Of a stretch of DNA of 64,000 nucleotides, positions 1 to 11,946 are shown in pieces; position 1 is the first letter of the stretch, and every line of letters begins with the position of its first letter. The translations under genes and the position numbers were made by a program. The stretch is from Notospermus geniculatus (Eukaryota > Nemertea > Pilidiophora > Heteronemertea > Lineidae), in contig NMRB01000251.1 in the NCBI GenBank assembly GCA_002633025.1, forward strand, positions 366,890 through 430,889, given 5' to 3'. A model generated the notes under the pieces. The model was not told where the DNA came from, ran no database searches, and was given only the letters and a program-made list of their open reading frames with translations.

Positions 1-543
1 AGTGAATTTTGAATGAGGTACGAAAAACCACCGAGTGTACGAACAAGTTCGGGTTCAAATTTGTTGGCGGTTGGTGAATATATCGGAATGAACGAATGTT
101 AAACAGGAGGGTCAGGCCGCGTCCTCGCATTCCTTGGCCGCCTGTTCCCTGCGTGGTTTCTCAGGCAACCCGGACATCATGCGATCGGCAAAGAAATCCG
201 TGTTCATGTTGCGATCATTTGCCATCCAACTGCGCATGTCCGAGTTTCATGCAATCCCAGAAACCATGCAGACAGGGACAAAACGATGACGATGGCATTT
301 TGCTGCGAAGGCCAAAGGTGGCTAGCCATTGCAAAGTCTATATTCCAACTTCCTTATTGGGACACTCTGTATATCGGGAAATATACATGGATCTTCATTT
401 TAGTTTGTTTTCCATAGTATTACTTGGTAATATGAAAGTAGGAGATATTTACGACAACAATTTCGTTCGATTCAGATCCTGCGACACAAGCCTTTTTGGA
501 TGGTAGTTAGACTCTTCTTCTTAATGTCGTACTCAATAAACTC
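1..543. other. Intergenic, no supported feature
   Basis: Open frames here are short and of unlikely composition. I see no splice-bounded exon, RNA gene or repeat that I recognise. Confidence 0.5.
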
Positions 544-1008
544 TTAGAATTTGACTTCGGTGAACCATAGTTCGCCTCGTACTGTAGAGGTACCGTACAA
601 AAATAGGGCTTTGTAAAGCCGCGTGATGTGTTTTCTTTCATCAAAGGGGATAACTGTCACAACATTCTGTTGGAGGATTTTCCTGCTGAACATCTTTGAC
701 CTTGGTCCGTCCTTTGTGAGCTCTGGCTCCGTAAACACGCTAACTCTTGAGTATCCAGAAGGGTCGGTGTTAGGTTCTGCCTGATATTGGTAATTTACAG
801 TAGGCCTTCCTTTAATTGGGAATTCACCGTTCTTGTCAACTGCTCGGCGTGTCCCTCCGGGTGACAATAGAGACTTTTCGCAAAGCCTCTGAAACGCCAA
901 CGCGAACGCCAATCCCATTTTTCGATGCCTAGCAGAGAACAGCGAACAACAGGATAGGCGTTCAGGGACCTTATTCACGAAGCTCACGTAACTTACGGGT
1001 GTGCGCAA
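544..1008 (-). CDS. Uncharacterised open frame, possible terminal exon
   Basis: An open frame of about 154 codons on the minus strand ends at a stop at 544. Its C-terminal 100 residues have a protein-like mixture of charged and hydrophobic residues (for example GELWFTEVKF at the end). The upstream part is interrupted by a fold-back repeat at 868-1143, so any real exon probably starts after an acceptor such as the CAG near 893-895 or the TAG near 928. I recognise no domain. Several frames of this length are expected by chance in 64 kb, so this is recorded only as a candidate. Transcript evidence or a homologue covering residues 55-154 would be needed to promote it. Confidence 0.18.
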   Translation of the reverse strand: MRTPVSYVSFVNKVPERLSCCSLFSARHRKMGLAFALAFQRLCEKSLLSPGGTRRAVDKNGEFPIKGRPTVNYQYQAEPNTDPSGYSRVSVFTEPELTKDGPRSKMFSRKILQQNVVTVIPFDERKHITRLYKALFLYGTSTVRGELWFTEVKF

Positions 1009-1143
1009 ACAATTGTCCTTTTGCGGACAACCTATTGTTCACTATCAGCCTGATAAAGGATTTGCGTACCCTTAAAGTTACGGGTCGAGATTTGTGAATA
1101 AGGTCCCGGGTCGGCGTTTCGGGGGCTTTGCGAAAACTCTATA
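868..1143. repeat. Fold-back inverted repeat (two-part stem)
   Basis: Two stems are nested. The inner stem pairs 968-1012 (around GGGACCTTATTCAC) with about 1063-1108 (GTGAATAAGGTCCC). The outer stem pairs 868-900 (CTTTTCGCAAAGCCTC) with about 1109-1137 (GGGGGCTTTGCGAAAA). Some 60 bases at 908-967 remain unpaired on the left side. The structure looks like a non-autonomous fold-back or MITE with an insertion in one arm. Confidence 0.7.
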
Positions 1144-1457
1144 TTCTATCTGCGGCGGTACTCGATGAGAGTACACACACACAAAACAAGAATCAACTGT
1201 TTTCGTTCTTATACATGTACCTTCTCCAAGTGGCCCTTTCCATGGATAAACATTCACTTGAAGACGATGACATTTCTGCTTCCACTTTACTGTACAAACG
1301 ACATGTAGCATTTGTCGATTGGATACGAAATCACTGCCAAAACTTTACGCCCTCGCCGTGCGCACTCCGTAGGCATCGTATTCGTCGTTCCAAGAACATT
1401 TGTGTTGTGAAATACAATGGATCAAAAGCTGACGATCCCCTTAAACAACGTCATTGA
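1128..1457 (+). CDS. Possible terminal coding exon of an unrecognised gene
   Basis: An open frame ends with TGA at 1455-1457 and is followed by about 600 bases of 3'UTR-like sequence ending in a canonical AATAAA at 2079-2084. A pyrimidine-rich stretch before the AAG near 1230 could be an acceptor. In that case the coding part begins around MDKHSLEDDD and continues for about 70 residues to DDPLKQRH. No domain is recognised. The arrangement of stop, UTR and poly(A) signal is suggestive only. Confidence 0.2.
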   Translation: MRKLYILSAAVLDESTHTQNKNQLFSFLYMYLLQVALSMDKHSLEDDDISASTLLYKRHVAFVDWIRNHCQNFTPSPCALRRHRIRRSKNICVVKYNGSKADDPLKQRH

Positions 1458-2030
1458 CATCGGCTCTGCCGGATCTTATCATCCCGATTGAAATGACTTG
1501 GCTCTCAGGATGAGAGCTGATGGATATTGCAACTACGGACCAGTTGCTTGTGGAAAGCGCAGGAAACGCTGACAGCAGCGGAGGCCGGTGGTCATTACAG
1601 CAAAGAGCAGGCTCGGTTTTACTTGCTGATACATTGTACCCCCTTATGAAGTGGTTGAGCTTCGGCCAGTTGTTAGACTTTGTTGTGTTATTTTGTTGAT
1701 TCAGATGTGTAGACTGAACTGTATTTATTGTTACGTGCTGGNATTGACATCGGCTCTGCCGGATCTTATCATCCCGATTGAAATGACTTGGCTCTCAGGA
1801 TGAGAGCTGATAGATTTGCAACTACGGACAGTTGCTCGTGGAAAGCGCAGGAACCGCTGACAGTGGCGGAGGCCGATGGTCATTCTACAGCAAAGAGCAG
1901 GCTCGGTTTTACTTGCTGATACATTGTACCCTCTTATGAAAAGTGGTTGAGCTTCGGCCAGTTGTTAGACTTTGTTGTGTTATTTTGTTGATTCAGATGT
2001 GTAGACTGAACTGTATTTATTGTTACGTGC
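1453..2030 (+). repeat. Direct duplication of about 288 bp abutting at a single N
   Basis: Copy 1 runs 1453-1741 and copy 2 runs 1743-2030. They share the start ATTGACATCGGCTCTGCC and the end TGTTACGTGCTGG and differ by small indels and substitutions. The only base between them is the N at 1742. This is the pattern left when two overlapping contig ends carrying allelic differences are joined without merging. Confidence 0.85.
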
Positions 2031-3839
2031 TGGTGTAAGTGTGTAATCGAACTTTTGATGGGATTATTTCAATTTTATAATAAAATCATTTATGCCATAT
2101 GTGTGGAAGCGTAGTCTGTATTGTCCACCCCTCACAACAAGTGCCCAGACTGGCCACATTTTAGCTGCCTTTCCAGATATCCAGTGATAGGCAGCTTGTA
2201 ACTTTTGGACACGAGCTATCGAAAGGAATCATCCTCAACTTACACATCCCGAATGATAAGGAGGAATTCGATACCCTGTGGGATTGAGTCCGACAAAAGT
2301 ACCCGTACCTCAAGTCTGGAGCTTTGGATCGAACTCACGTGGAAAATGAACGCCGCCAACAAAAATCGAACCGCCTGCAGCCTCCATGTATATCATTCTT
2401 GTGTCTGCCACCTGCTGGTGACCGATGGCCCACACGAATGATCTCGATATACGATTGCCAACAGCCGTACCCTGATGACCCAACCCCCGGACATCGATGC
2501 TCTTGTCGACGATTCATCTCCCAGCAATAATTGCTGTTGTGTTTACATATTTGCTAATGGGCTTCCATTCTGTAATATTCTATAAGAATTCCATCCAATC
2601 TATCGTGTCGGCCTATTGTTGGGATACAGACTCGGATTGCTCGGTGCTTCAATATCGAATGATTGACAGACCACTCGAGGAAACAGGCTTCCAGTACGGC
2701 TGATGGACGGCTCTTCGTCTTCCAGGGCTCCCTCTCCCAATCTTCCTCCTCTGACAGCAGATTCGCTGGCTCGTCATTTGTTATATCATTCCGAGTATTT
2801 GTGCATCAAACGTCATCCATCAGCTCCGGATATCTTCTCCCATGGGTGCGGGCAATGTGATGTAATATTTCATATTTGTCAGCGATAGAACGAATTGCTT
2901 ATTGAAGGAGAGGTCGGGGTCATTGCATCAGCGTACGATACCAAACGCCCACACTCTGACCTACTTTTAAAATCATGACGCTGTCCAACATTGTCGGATG
3001 GAAAACAAGAGGCTCACATGCCTTGTACTCAGCTGACTACCATATTTACCCATCGTGATCTATTTAAAGCGAAAAGGTGAATGCAGTTGCTATAGGTGGA
3101 GTTGCACCCGGAAGGTGCAGCAGTGGCAAGTGGTAAACAAGATGAAACTCGTCATCCTCCTGGCAGTTTTTCTGTTTATCTTCTTTGAGCAAGACTTCAT
3201 GACTCCAAAGCCATCTTCTTGAGCGAGACTTCATGACTCCAACACCATTGACTTCATCATTAAAGAACGTCTCATCCCAGTAAGGACTACAGCAGCAAAT
3301 ATGCAGCAACGTCCTGCTGCAAATTCAAATACACCAGATGAATTCCACATTCACTCCGGATGTTGAGGATTCTTGATCATCCATTCCATCTTTTCTCATA
3401 CATTTAGACGCGAGCATGGAATCGGCTGCCTCTTGAAGCAGCTCCAGTCTCGAGATGGCAATGAATACACCAGTAGTGTTTACCAAAGCTTGTTGGTTGC
3501 CGTCTTGGGACGCCTAAACTAACGCCGTCACTGAATCCTGAACGCGTGACGATTTCAAATGGAGATCAAATTCAAATATATGGTGACGAATGGAATTTTT
3601 TCGCCGATCGATTGCCCTCATTCCTGGAACTGGGAAGCAATAAACTATTGACGGACATTTGAACTCAATTTGGGTCGATGGTCTGATGTCCTCCGCGCCA
3701 CTCTGGCGAGCCGGTGAAGAAGTTACATTTGATGGTTGTAAATTGAGTAAGAGCACAGATTTGATAGACGGCGAAATTGTGCCTTCTGTAGCGGCCGTCG
3801 TACGATAGAATGAGGAACCCGGCGCACAACTTTTCATCC
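2031..3839. other. Intergenic; AATAAA at 2079-2084, otherwise no supported feature
   Basis: Apart from the AATAAA at 2079-2084 I see only short open frames. A stretch at about 2200-2360 reads as protein-like pieces (GALDRTHVE) that recall DIG-type transposases, but it is broken by a stop and too short to call. A short direct repeat lies at 3185-3245 (GAGCAAGACTTCATGACTCC and GAGCGAGACTTCATGACTCC). Confidence 0.4.
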
Positions 3840-4011
3840 CGATAGGGCGGCGCTGTGAGCGGTTGTACCGAAGACGTCAAAACCAGAGCAAAGCAACGCA
3901 ATGACGTCGCGTCACGACGTCCTTGACACAGTGCAACACGGACCGAGACGTCAAAAAAAGGGCCACCCGCTCACAGCGCCTCCCAGTGGCGGTAGTTCTG
4001 CAGGTTCTCAT
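3840..4011. mobile_element. Inverted-repeat element, family 'GCGGCGCTGTGAGCGG', copy 1
   Basis: The left end reads AGGGCGGCGCTGTGAGCGGT and the right end CCGCTCACAGCGCCTCCC, forming terminal inverted repeats. In between are paired GACGTC-containing segments and CGTCACGACGTCCTTGACAC. A second copy lies in opposite orientation at 29625-29800 and a truncated one at about 33043-33100. Three related copies, two of them full length, support a non-autonomous DNA element. No transposase is present. Confidence 0.75.
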
Positions 4012-4919
4012 TTCTTTCATCATTCTGCGACTCGTTGGTTGCAACCTGGGTATACATTGACTTTAATCTGCTGGGATGTCAGTAGACTTATTAATTCAAT
4101 TCATCGCCTGGCGAAGTCTCCCTTGGAACAGTTTATGGGACGTGAAATCGAATCCTTTATCAGTCTCCGGCCGTCCATTACCACAAAGTAGTAAAGTATC
4201 GGTCTGATTTACAGTATCAACGGGGCTAAACAAGCTCTAACTTAATCCTCTGCCGGACTGTTTTGAATCTGTCTGTGTACTTATACTTCATCATCAAGAT
4301 CGAATCGCAGGTCCTCATCGTCGTTCTTGCCGACATCACGATCTTGGACGGACACACGATCCACAGGCTGGCGTGTGGATGTCTCGAGGTCGTGGCCAAG
4401 CATACAGCAATCTGCTCGTCCTTCGACATGCATTAATAGCAAGATAGATGAAAGACGACGAACGTGACGTGAATGTTTGCCGAGCCCTTTCCTCCTAAAT
4501 GACGGAGGATTCGTTTTCGCATGTTCAAAAGGAAGTGCGCTCCCAACAAGCTCGTGACAGTTGCCCCGATCGAAAAACTGCAGTGATGAGTACAAGTCAG
4601 CCCGGCGCAATGATCCTCCTTGCGTGATACTGAGGACAGTCCAAGGATTTGACCATCGATTATCGTCCTTTTTCATTGATTACCTCTACAAGATCACCCA
4701 AGATCGGAAGTGAGAAAAAACACACGTCTATCATTGAAATCATCGACATCCACATTATCGGACCACTGCCCTTCCTGAGGGACACCTGTCAGGAGAGATA
4801 GGATACCAGGAGTCGCGATGGACATCTCTTTTTTGCTTCATATGGATGAAACCGATACACATTTTTTTCAAGACCACCGGCCGTCTCGCTGTTTTTACAT
4901 CATCCTCTTTCTACCACTG
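4012..4919. other. Intergenic, no supported feature
   Basis: Only short open frames are present; the longest, about 131 codons on minus at 4281-4676, has no recognisable domain or flanking splice signals. Confidence 0.4.
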
Positions 4920-5000
4920 TCCACTGAGTGGCGCAGTGGCATATCGGAGTTTATCACCCCACTGGTCATGAGTTCAATCCCGGTTCCAGCCACACCTCGG
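4920..5000 (+). repeat. tRNA-derived SINE head (degenerate)
   Basis: The stretch contains a box-A-like AGTGGCGCAGTGGCA and a box-B-like GAGTTCAATCCCGGTTC at tRNA-like spacing (about 45 bases). It resembles a decayed initiator-Met-like tRNA head. The downstream body may extend to about 5210 but has no clear end. Confidence 0.45.
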
Positions 5001-5386
5001 ATGCAACAGACGGACTGAGGCTCTTTTTAACTGCTTACATTTTTCTTCTTTATCGTCCAATTTTGTCTGAAGAGCTACAAATACCGAATACGGTGCTCAA
5101 CTTTTTTTTCTTGCCATTCTATACAACCGTTAAATCGCCAATGGGTTTTTTGCACTCATACACATGTATACAGCAGAGTTTTCAGATGGTAACTAAGAAA
5201 CTAACTTAAACAGGTTCGTTGCTAATTGAATTTTCGTGTCGGACCATCAAGCATCCGACGGGTTTTGTTACACTTTTCGACCTTGTTGATAGCCCGAATT
5301 AACAACGCGGACTTCTCGGGTGTTAATTACTGTGGATTGATCAATCGATTGTAAGTAACTACATCCAACATGCAGTTTAGGATCGA

Positions 5387-5425
5387 TATAAAAGAGTGAT
5401 TAAGTTCTTGGCTGTATCGATCAGT
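5387..5425 (+). promoter_or_regulatory. Possible TATA/initiator pair
   Basis: TATAAAAG at 5387-5394 is followed by an initiator-like TCAGTAG at 5421-5427. The spacing, about 36 bases from the first T to the initiator A, is slightly longer than usual. No credible coding sequence starts just downstream, so it may be fortuitous or serve a noncoding transcript. Confidence 0.2.
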
Positions 5426-5427
5426 AG

Positions 5428-8119
5428 TCTACAGAATGTTGTATTCAAATGCTATTATGGCAGACTCCCATTAACCATAGATTATGTCGTCAGTACGGAT
5501 CTAGACTTTGGCGTGTGTGGAATCCTGTGGGTGTTGTCTCGTCCGGATTCAAACTAATCTGCCTCACAGAGCTCTCATTTCAAAACCGATCGTAAACAGG
5601 AAATTGAATGGTGGGCAACTGGTGGATTCTCTGGGGTATCATCAGAATGAACTTCTTCGGTCCCTATCACAATAAGGAGCTTATGGTTCCCTCTGTGATG
5701 GAACGCCCATGACACCTTCTCAGTATTCAAGGCCTGGGTCCACATGAGCATTTCAAACCGTGTATAACAACATTCATTGGGAAGTGGCCATTTTCAGTGG
5801 ATGAGCCCATTTGTTGGTGTGGCCACCTATTGTCAACTTGTGGTACTGAGGCTTGGTCACCGATGCCATAACTAGGGTGCCTTTAACCGTTTGGTAATCA
5901 TCCGTTAACACGTGGTGTGAACCGCTCAAGATTGTGATCCCAGGACGTTGCAGGCGAAGCATCGCGCCACCTACATGAACGTTTCACAGAGCGTGTTTAC
6001 GCTCCACCTGTTGTTCTTCCGTGGTACCAACGGCGAGGCCTTTGAGCCTGGTGCCCTGTCCTAATCAACTCGTAACTATACAGGCATTACAAGCACAGAC
6101 AGAAACAAGTGTATTGCGTTGTCGGATAATGTACGCCGGAAGCAGTTGGTCACGTGATACAATGAACTATGGAGGCGTTTAGAGGCAGTAGCGACAGTTT
6201 TGCCCGAAGGTAAAGATCCCTCAAAGCTTGTGATTCATCACCTCTCTTCTCTATACCTGAATACACACTGTGATCAATATAAAACCTGAGTGGTAAGTTA
6301 TAGATATATATCACATGACGGGCACTTATTGAACCCGTCAAAGAAACGACTCAAATATATTTAATCTCGGAATGATAATTGTTGGATGAGGTAGGTAGAA
6401 ACATGTCTTTTTTTAATTTGATTATTGCGTGAGGAGGACAATCATTGGATGTGATGACGAGTTACAAGACAATCTGTGATGTTATGTTGATGTTCTTGAT
6501 CAAGTTATTCCAGGCATTCACATTAATTATATCATTTTGCAATTGATTACGTGTTGGTTACGTTTAATCATGACTATCGATAAATTCCAAGGCCGAGGGC
6601 CAATTTTTTCTACAATCGAGCTGAGCAACCATGGTCTTCATGGAATACACAGACTATACGTAATGTACAGCGATAATACACAATTAAAATATATCACAGA
6701 ATATATTTCTGATGCTGTGAAGTCCCTAGACTGCCATCACTTTGCAGGTGGCAGCACTGTAGATGTAATCGTTTAAATTGTTCTATTACATGCAGGTGAA
6801 GGCCTGTGGCTACCCATACATCGGCGATTACTACATGTATATGAGATCCTAGTGGACATTCCGTTGTGAAATAAATTGTCGTTCCCATCCAAATCGAGCT
6901 GCTTATGAAGGAAAGGTAAGCAGCTCGATCTTGGTGCAACACCCCGTCGCCCACGCCTGTTGCCTTGGGGACTATTTATTTCCAGGGCCACCATTCCAAT
7001 TACACTACTTCCTCTGCAAAATACTTCTCGAGTGCATGACGGATTACGCCGACAGAGGGCTTTACCGGTGCTCTTGTTTCCTCCTACAAATACATGTACT
7101 TATAATCTTCTAATAGTCTTTATAGAGATAATAACATTGTCATTGACGCTCAGATCCACCAGTCAATAATGCCATCTCTTTGTGTCTGTACTCCAGGTAA
7201 AGAGGCGGGTATTGGTCACGTGTGATTAGCTTCATCAAACAAACAGAACGGATGTTTCCTCATGAGCTAATAGGCTAATGAGTAGAGCTCTCAGATGGAT
7301 CGTTCCGAGTGTTCCGCCTTTACATCGTAATAAGTCACTGGAAGAAATAGTATCGTCTTTAATGCGTCCATTAATGCTACAAGAGGACATGACTTGATAA
7401 CTACATTGCCCATTATAATTTCCAGCGTCTCAACTCTGGTTTGGAGTGAAGGTGCACACCCGTTACATCACTGGCCTGCATCCTTTCAAAACAGAGTCAT
7501 GTAAGGCAGCTCCTCTGCCCGTATCTTTAAGGGAGGCAATAGAGTCATTGGAAGGACCTGGAGGTCAGGATGTACTGACCTATGGCACGTCCCATGTAAA
7601 AAAATCCGCCCACCACAAACGTTTTCTTCTGCAAGACCTAGCCTTCTCTGCCATCAACGCATCACCCCGCATGCCTGTGTACGCCTACTGTAGTGTAGGC
7701 CCTACTACATGATCTGTGGAGACTGGACGATATCAGCAGCCGAGATCTCTTGAAGAGGTGCCCTGATCGAGGATGATCATGGAGGTATAATACCTCCATG
7801 GACTGATTCAAATGATGGTGACAACCTGTAGCTACAACGACGTGGTATCAAAAGCATAGGCTACAGACTCGTTTGCCCTCGGCCTACACCAAGTGTCCCC
7901 AAGAGCCGCCGAGTAGGCCTACCCACTGCACTTGGTAAGGCCTGGCCGTATGCGCACAAAGTGGTGCCATCTGATGAACAGAGGCGAAGTTGATCCTGCT
8001 ACACCGCTCGACCTACAAAGATCGCACGACCTCAATCGCACCACTACGCCAGATATCAGGCGGTGAAACTAATAGACACAGCATCGCCTGGAACAACACG
8101 TGACATTTCTCGAAGCAAC
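5428..8119. other. Intergenic upstream of the MADF gene
   Basis: No coding exon is recognised. Small inverted repeats include GAGCTGCTTA/TAAGCAGCTC at about 6896-6928 and GGAGGTATAATACCTCC at about 7781-7798. Confidence 0.45.
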
Positions 8120-10442
8120 ATGGAGCAGCCACAGCTTTATTGGGAACGCGAACAAATCAAATCATTGATTGACCTATGGGTGACGAAGGATTGCCTGTAT
8201 GACACGACAAGCGCCGACTACCGTGATCGGAGATCGCGACAGAGGGCTGTGGGGGAAATAGCCCAAGTTCTTGGAGTAACTGGTAGGTCCAACCATGGTA
8301 AACCCGCGATCATTCTTTCAACACTGCAGGTAGGCTATACCTTCGTGCATACTCTCAGCATGCTCAGTGGAATACGACATTCATTGTACTGTGGTACCAA
8401 GTATGTACACACATGGCGCGCGATGTTCAACATAATCGCGTACAGGCTGGTCAACAAATGTGTTGACAATAGCCGAGTTCTTTTGTTCGGCTCGTCGAGT
8501 GTGCGTCTCGGGCAGAGTTGCCTCGTGCATGGGGCGTCTGATTTGGGGTATATACAGGGTGTACCTTTGAATAAATTAACTGCTCCGTCGTAGAAGTTGT
8601 ACAACATGAACATGATGTTGTAGCAAGGCGATCCTTAGTTCAGCGTGACCTACATGAGGTCGGACATGTCGGATCTTCGCCCAGATGAAAGATGATGGAT
8701 CGTCATCTTTTGTAAGCACTGGGACCAAACTTGGCACAAAAGTTGGCCTACCTGTGTTCTTTTCTATCATCACTTCACCCCCTAAAGACCCGGTGTAACG
8801 TTTTTCAGTGTGGCCGTTTTTCTGTGTGATGCCCATTGTTCGGAACACTCTGGGAAACGGACGGTTTCTCTGTGTGTCGCCCATTGTCAAGTCGCGGCTT
8901 ATTCCGTCAGTCTATTGAAATGTCACACTCGCACACGGGCCACACTGAAAAACGTTACACCGGCATTTTTGGCTGACCTACTTCTTTAGCCTCTAACCCG
9001 AACATCTGATGACGGATAATGTCCCGAACGAACAGAATTTGGGATCGTCGTCAATGTCCATCCATCTTCAACATATATATACCAGGGGTAGCGAGCATAA
9101 AGGGGTCGTAACCCTACGTCAGGCGTAAGCCAGCGAGGCGTAGTGCTCGTTGTGGCCATTGCACTACGCCTGGTTTAGGCCTGACGTAGGGTTACGACCT
9201 CTTTATGCTCGCTACCCCTGGTCGTGAGATTTAAGCTGGCCTGTTTTCAAGGTCGAATAAATAGAAGTTTATCAGAAGTGGAATTTGGCGAGTTGCGTTG
9301 TTTGGCATGCAGGCAGTTTCACAAGCTCCATCTATAGTTCCTCTCTGCAACTTCACCTCTGCCTCGGCACACCGTTACGTTCTCCTTGTGCTCACTGCTT
9401 TCAGCTATAGAAGTGGTGAAGAAAATGAAGAACCTTCGATCCCAGTTCACGCGAGAGAGATCCAGGGAGGCCAATGGCAAAAATGGCAACAACAACTATG
9501 TGTCACATTGGACCCACATGGACAGGATGAGGTTTTTGGAGCCCTTCCTCTACCCCCCAAAACCGAAACCAATGAATGAGGTGTTCCTGGAGGTTAGTGA
9601 CATTTCTTCGCTGTATCAGTGTCAGAAGATTACTCATCGCTATCTTGGCTGATGAGACAGGCCACAGCACCATGAAATCGCGCTCTCCACAGACGAAATA
9701 TGAGGACATTTAGAAGCAAACGTCAAAGAGTCGCTTGTACTCCATCTAATGATTGTATTCTGCTGCATAGAGAGAGTTTGTGTTCATGGTAGCCTTTGGT
9801 GAGATAGACGCATCAACACATTTGGGAAATCTGCATTCCCATTGACGTTTACGTTCTGGTGGAATTTCTAAACCTTGCTATCATTATATTTCTTTCCAGA
9901 ACACTCAGTTCTACACTATCAGCGAGAACAGCATGGACGATGGTGAAGAAGACGGTAATGAATACGACCTGTACGACCCTCCCACACCAGCCGGACCTCC
10001 CGTCAAAGTGGAACTACGAGACGAGACGCTTGATATAGGCGGCAGCAGTCCACCCGTCGTCACCGACACTCCAGTGGCTTCCAAACCTCAAGGGAGGACA
10101 AGCCCGCGACCGTTGAAGCGACCACGAAGACGGGATTCCGGTGAAGGCAACGTGGCCGCTGAGCCGGACTGGGCCACGACGTCCGCCATGTCGCACAGGA
10201 CGACGACAAGCGGACGGAGATTCCAACCGGTTGAGGATGAATTCGACACCTTCGGCAAACACGTGGCGGCCGAGTTGAGGTGTATCAAAGATGTGAACTC
10301 TTTCCGTCTTGCCAAGTTACAGATCCAACAGATTCTCTATCTGGCTCAGACCGGCCATGAAACAATCCCCATGAGTTCAACCAAGTGGATACCAGCACAG
10401 ACTCCAGCAGGCACGACAAACACACCGGATGCCAATTCATGA
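8120..10442 (+). CDS. MADF-domain DNA-binding protein, three exons
   Basis: Exons by reading are 8120-8282, 9405-9592 and 9900-10442, each with GT-AG junctions and compatible phases, giving 297 aa. Residues 7-117 form a MADF domain (Myb/SANT-like): YWEREQIKSLIDLW, then CLYD at 25-28, EIAQVLGVT at 46-54, and KNLRSQFTRE at 63-72 after the first splice. Residues 118-186 are acidic and proline-rich. RPLKRPRRR at 187-195 is a likely nuclear localisation signal. Residues 229-267 (EDEFDTFGKHVAAEL through AKLQIQQILYLAQ) match the conserved C-terminal helical motif that plays the BESS-like interaction role in such proteins. The first ATG in frame at 8120 gives the usual MADF N-terminus. The family binds DNA and regulates transcription in the nucleus; the target is unknown. 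Intron 1 holds two hairpin elements. AATAAA lies at 10781. Confidence 0.88.
8790..8963. mobile_element. MITE with 26-bp terminal inverted repeats
   Basis: The left end CCGGTGTAACGTTTTTCAGT and the right end ACTGAAAAACGTTACACCGG are perfect inverted repeats extending through GTGGCC. Two internal segments (CTGTGTGATGCCCATTG and CTGTGTGTCGCCCATTG) repeat in direct orientation. It is 174 bp, non-coding, and sits in intron 1 of the MADF gene. Confidence 0.85.
9082..9221. mobile_element. Hairpin MITE, nearly full-length palindrome
   Basis: The left arm CCAGGGGTAGCGAGCATAAA pairs with the right arm TTTATGCTCGCTACCCCTGG. Pairing continues through CGTAACCCTACGTCAGGC and GGCGTAGTGC to a loop of about 12 bases. 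It lies in intron 1 of the MADF gene, 118 bp after the previous MITE. Confidence 0.9.
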
Positions 10443-10780
10443 TGTCGCTGAAAAGATACATGTGGACGAAAGAAGGTTGACTTGGCTCCTCGACGATGAG
10501 TCTGGCTGCCAACAGATCAACCCGAACTGAGTCCAAGTTGGTTCCTCGGCGAAATCCCATGTGGCGTAACAGTCGATCTGATTGGGTTGCTTCATGACTC
10601 TCGGTATGGCAGTGCCTCTGATTGGTTCATTTGCAGTAAGGAACATTCCTATTGGTCGCGTTGATGTACACCTCTTTCTGAACGTGAGCGTGACGTGTAG
10701 GCCTAAAACCGATTGGGCGAGGCAGATGTAAACCTTCCTATGTATTTTATTATGATATTCTTTAGTTTCTTGACTATATC

Positions 10781-10786
10781 AATAAA
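10781..10786 (+). terminator. Poly(A) signal of the MADF gene
   Basis: A canonical AATAAA lies 339 bases after the stop codon at 10442, in an AT-rich context. It defines a 3'UTR of roughly 360 bases. Confidence 0.7.
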
Positions 10787-11946
10787 AGCTTTCGTTATAC
10801 ATTGATTTTTCCAAAGTCTTCTCTGTTGAATGGCTGTTCAAATTGTCGGAAATTCCACAAGACTTTGCGCCCTACTTCTGACCTGCAGTCGAGGATGGTG
10901 AATCTTTTGAAAGCTGGCGCGGAACCATGGCAGCGAGCAAACCGGGCGGGCCTTCTTTCACTTTCGGAAAACGCATTACAAGTAGGCTACTTTTTGTGGA
11001 AATGTTGAGAGACGTGAGAAACGCTATCATTTGAACACCGCGCCCAATCCACGACCTTGTCCAGGTATGCAATCGATTGAATTTTGTTTCACAATATGAA
11101 AGGTTTGCTCTAATCACAAAGAGGCTTATTTGCATAATTTATCCAGCCCCGCCACCATTGAGGCAACGTGGTTTATAATCGATAAGCGTCTACATTCAAG
11201 CACACAAGTCCTCGCCATGTGCATGTGCAATTGCAATCCGCCTTTGTTGGGCTTTTGACCGTGTTTTGTCAAGCGAGGTTCAATAGGGTGTGCTGTGACG
11301 CATTTGGGACAGGGAAAGAATTTGAATATTCGGTGGTTGGACTGGGGGGACTGAGGACACACGCTTGTTTTTCGTCTTTTTCTAGGAAATTCATGGTTAT
11401 CTGCTGGGATATTGCGCACTCACAGGTAAGTGAATATAAAATCAATGATTTGTGCAACATATCACAACATATTATTCACTCTATCTGGGGATAAATTGCA
11501 TTTATTTCTGTCTTCCCAACGGTCACCGCTGACCTACTTTCCACTTTTCGCTTCGTTCAAGTTTCACAACAACCTGTTGATCCTCGTACTAGTTTTGTTG
11601 AAGATGCTAGTCTTAGCCAATCTTTAGTTGGGACAATCTTTCAGCGATTGTCCAGCGATGTCGTCTTAGTAGTTTATACTTCAGTTTTCTAATCTGCCAG
11701 TAAAGTTTATCTAAAAGTTAGACTGGCTTATTCGTACCCGTAGACATACGGGAGCCGCTGGTGCACAGGCGGGCAGAGCCGTGTTCCGAGAACTGGTCGT
11801 AACAACTGCAATGTACGACGATTCATGGGGTGGAGTCGTTGATGACGAACCTATGTAATGCAACTTTCCGCCCTGATCAAGACCAGTTGATCTGAGTCAA
11901 GCAGCACAACAGGCTGTACGGCCAAGTTATGGCCAGCACGGCCACC
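10787..11946. other. Intergenic, no supported feature
   Basis: Short open frames only; no recognised exon, repeat or RNA gene. Confidence 0.45.

Noticed and set aside
2205-2530. Possible transposase fragment (GALDRTHVE)
   Set aside because: Too short, interrupted by a stop, and no catalytic triad context.
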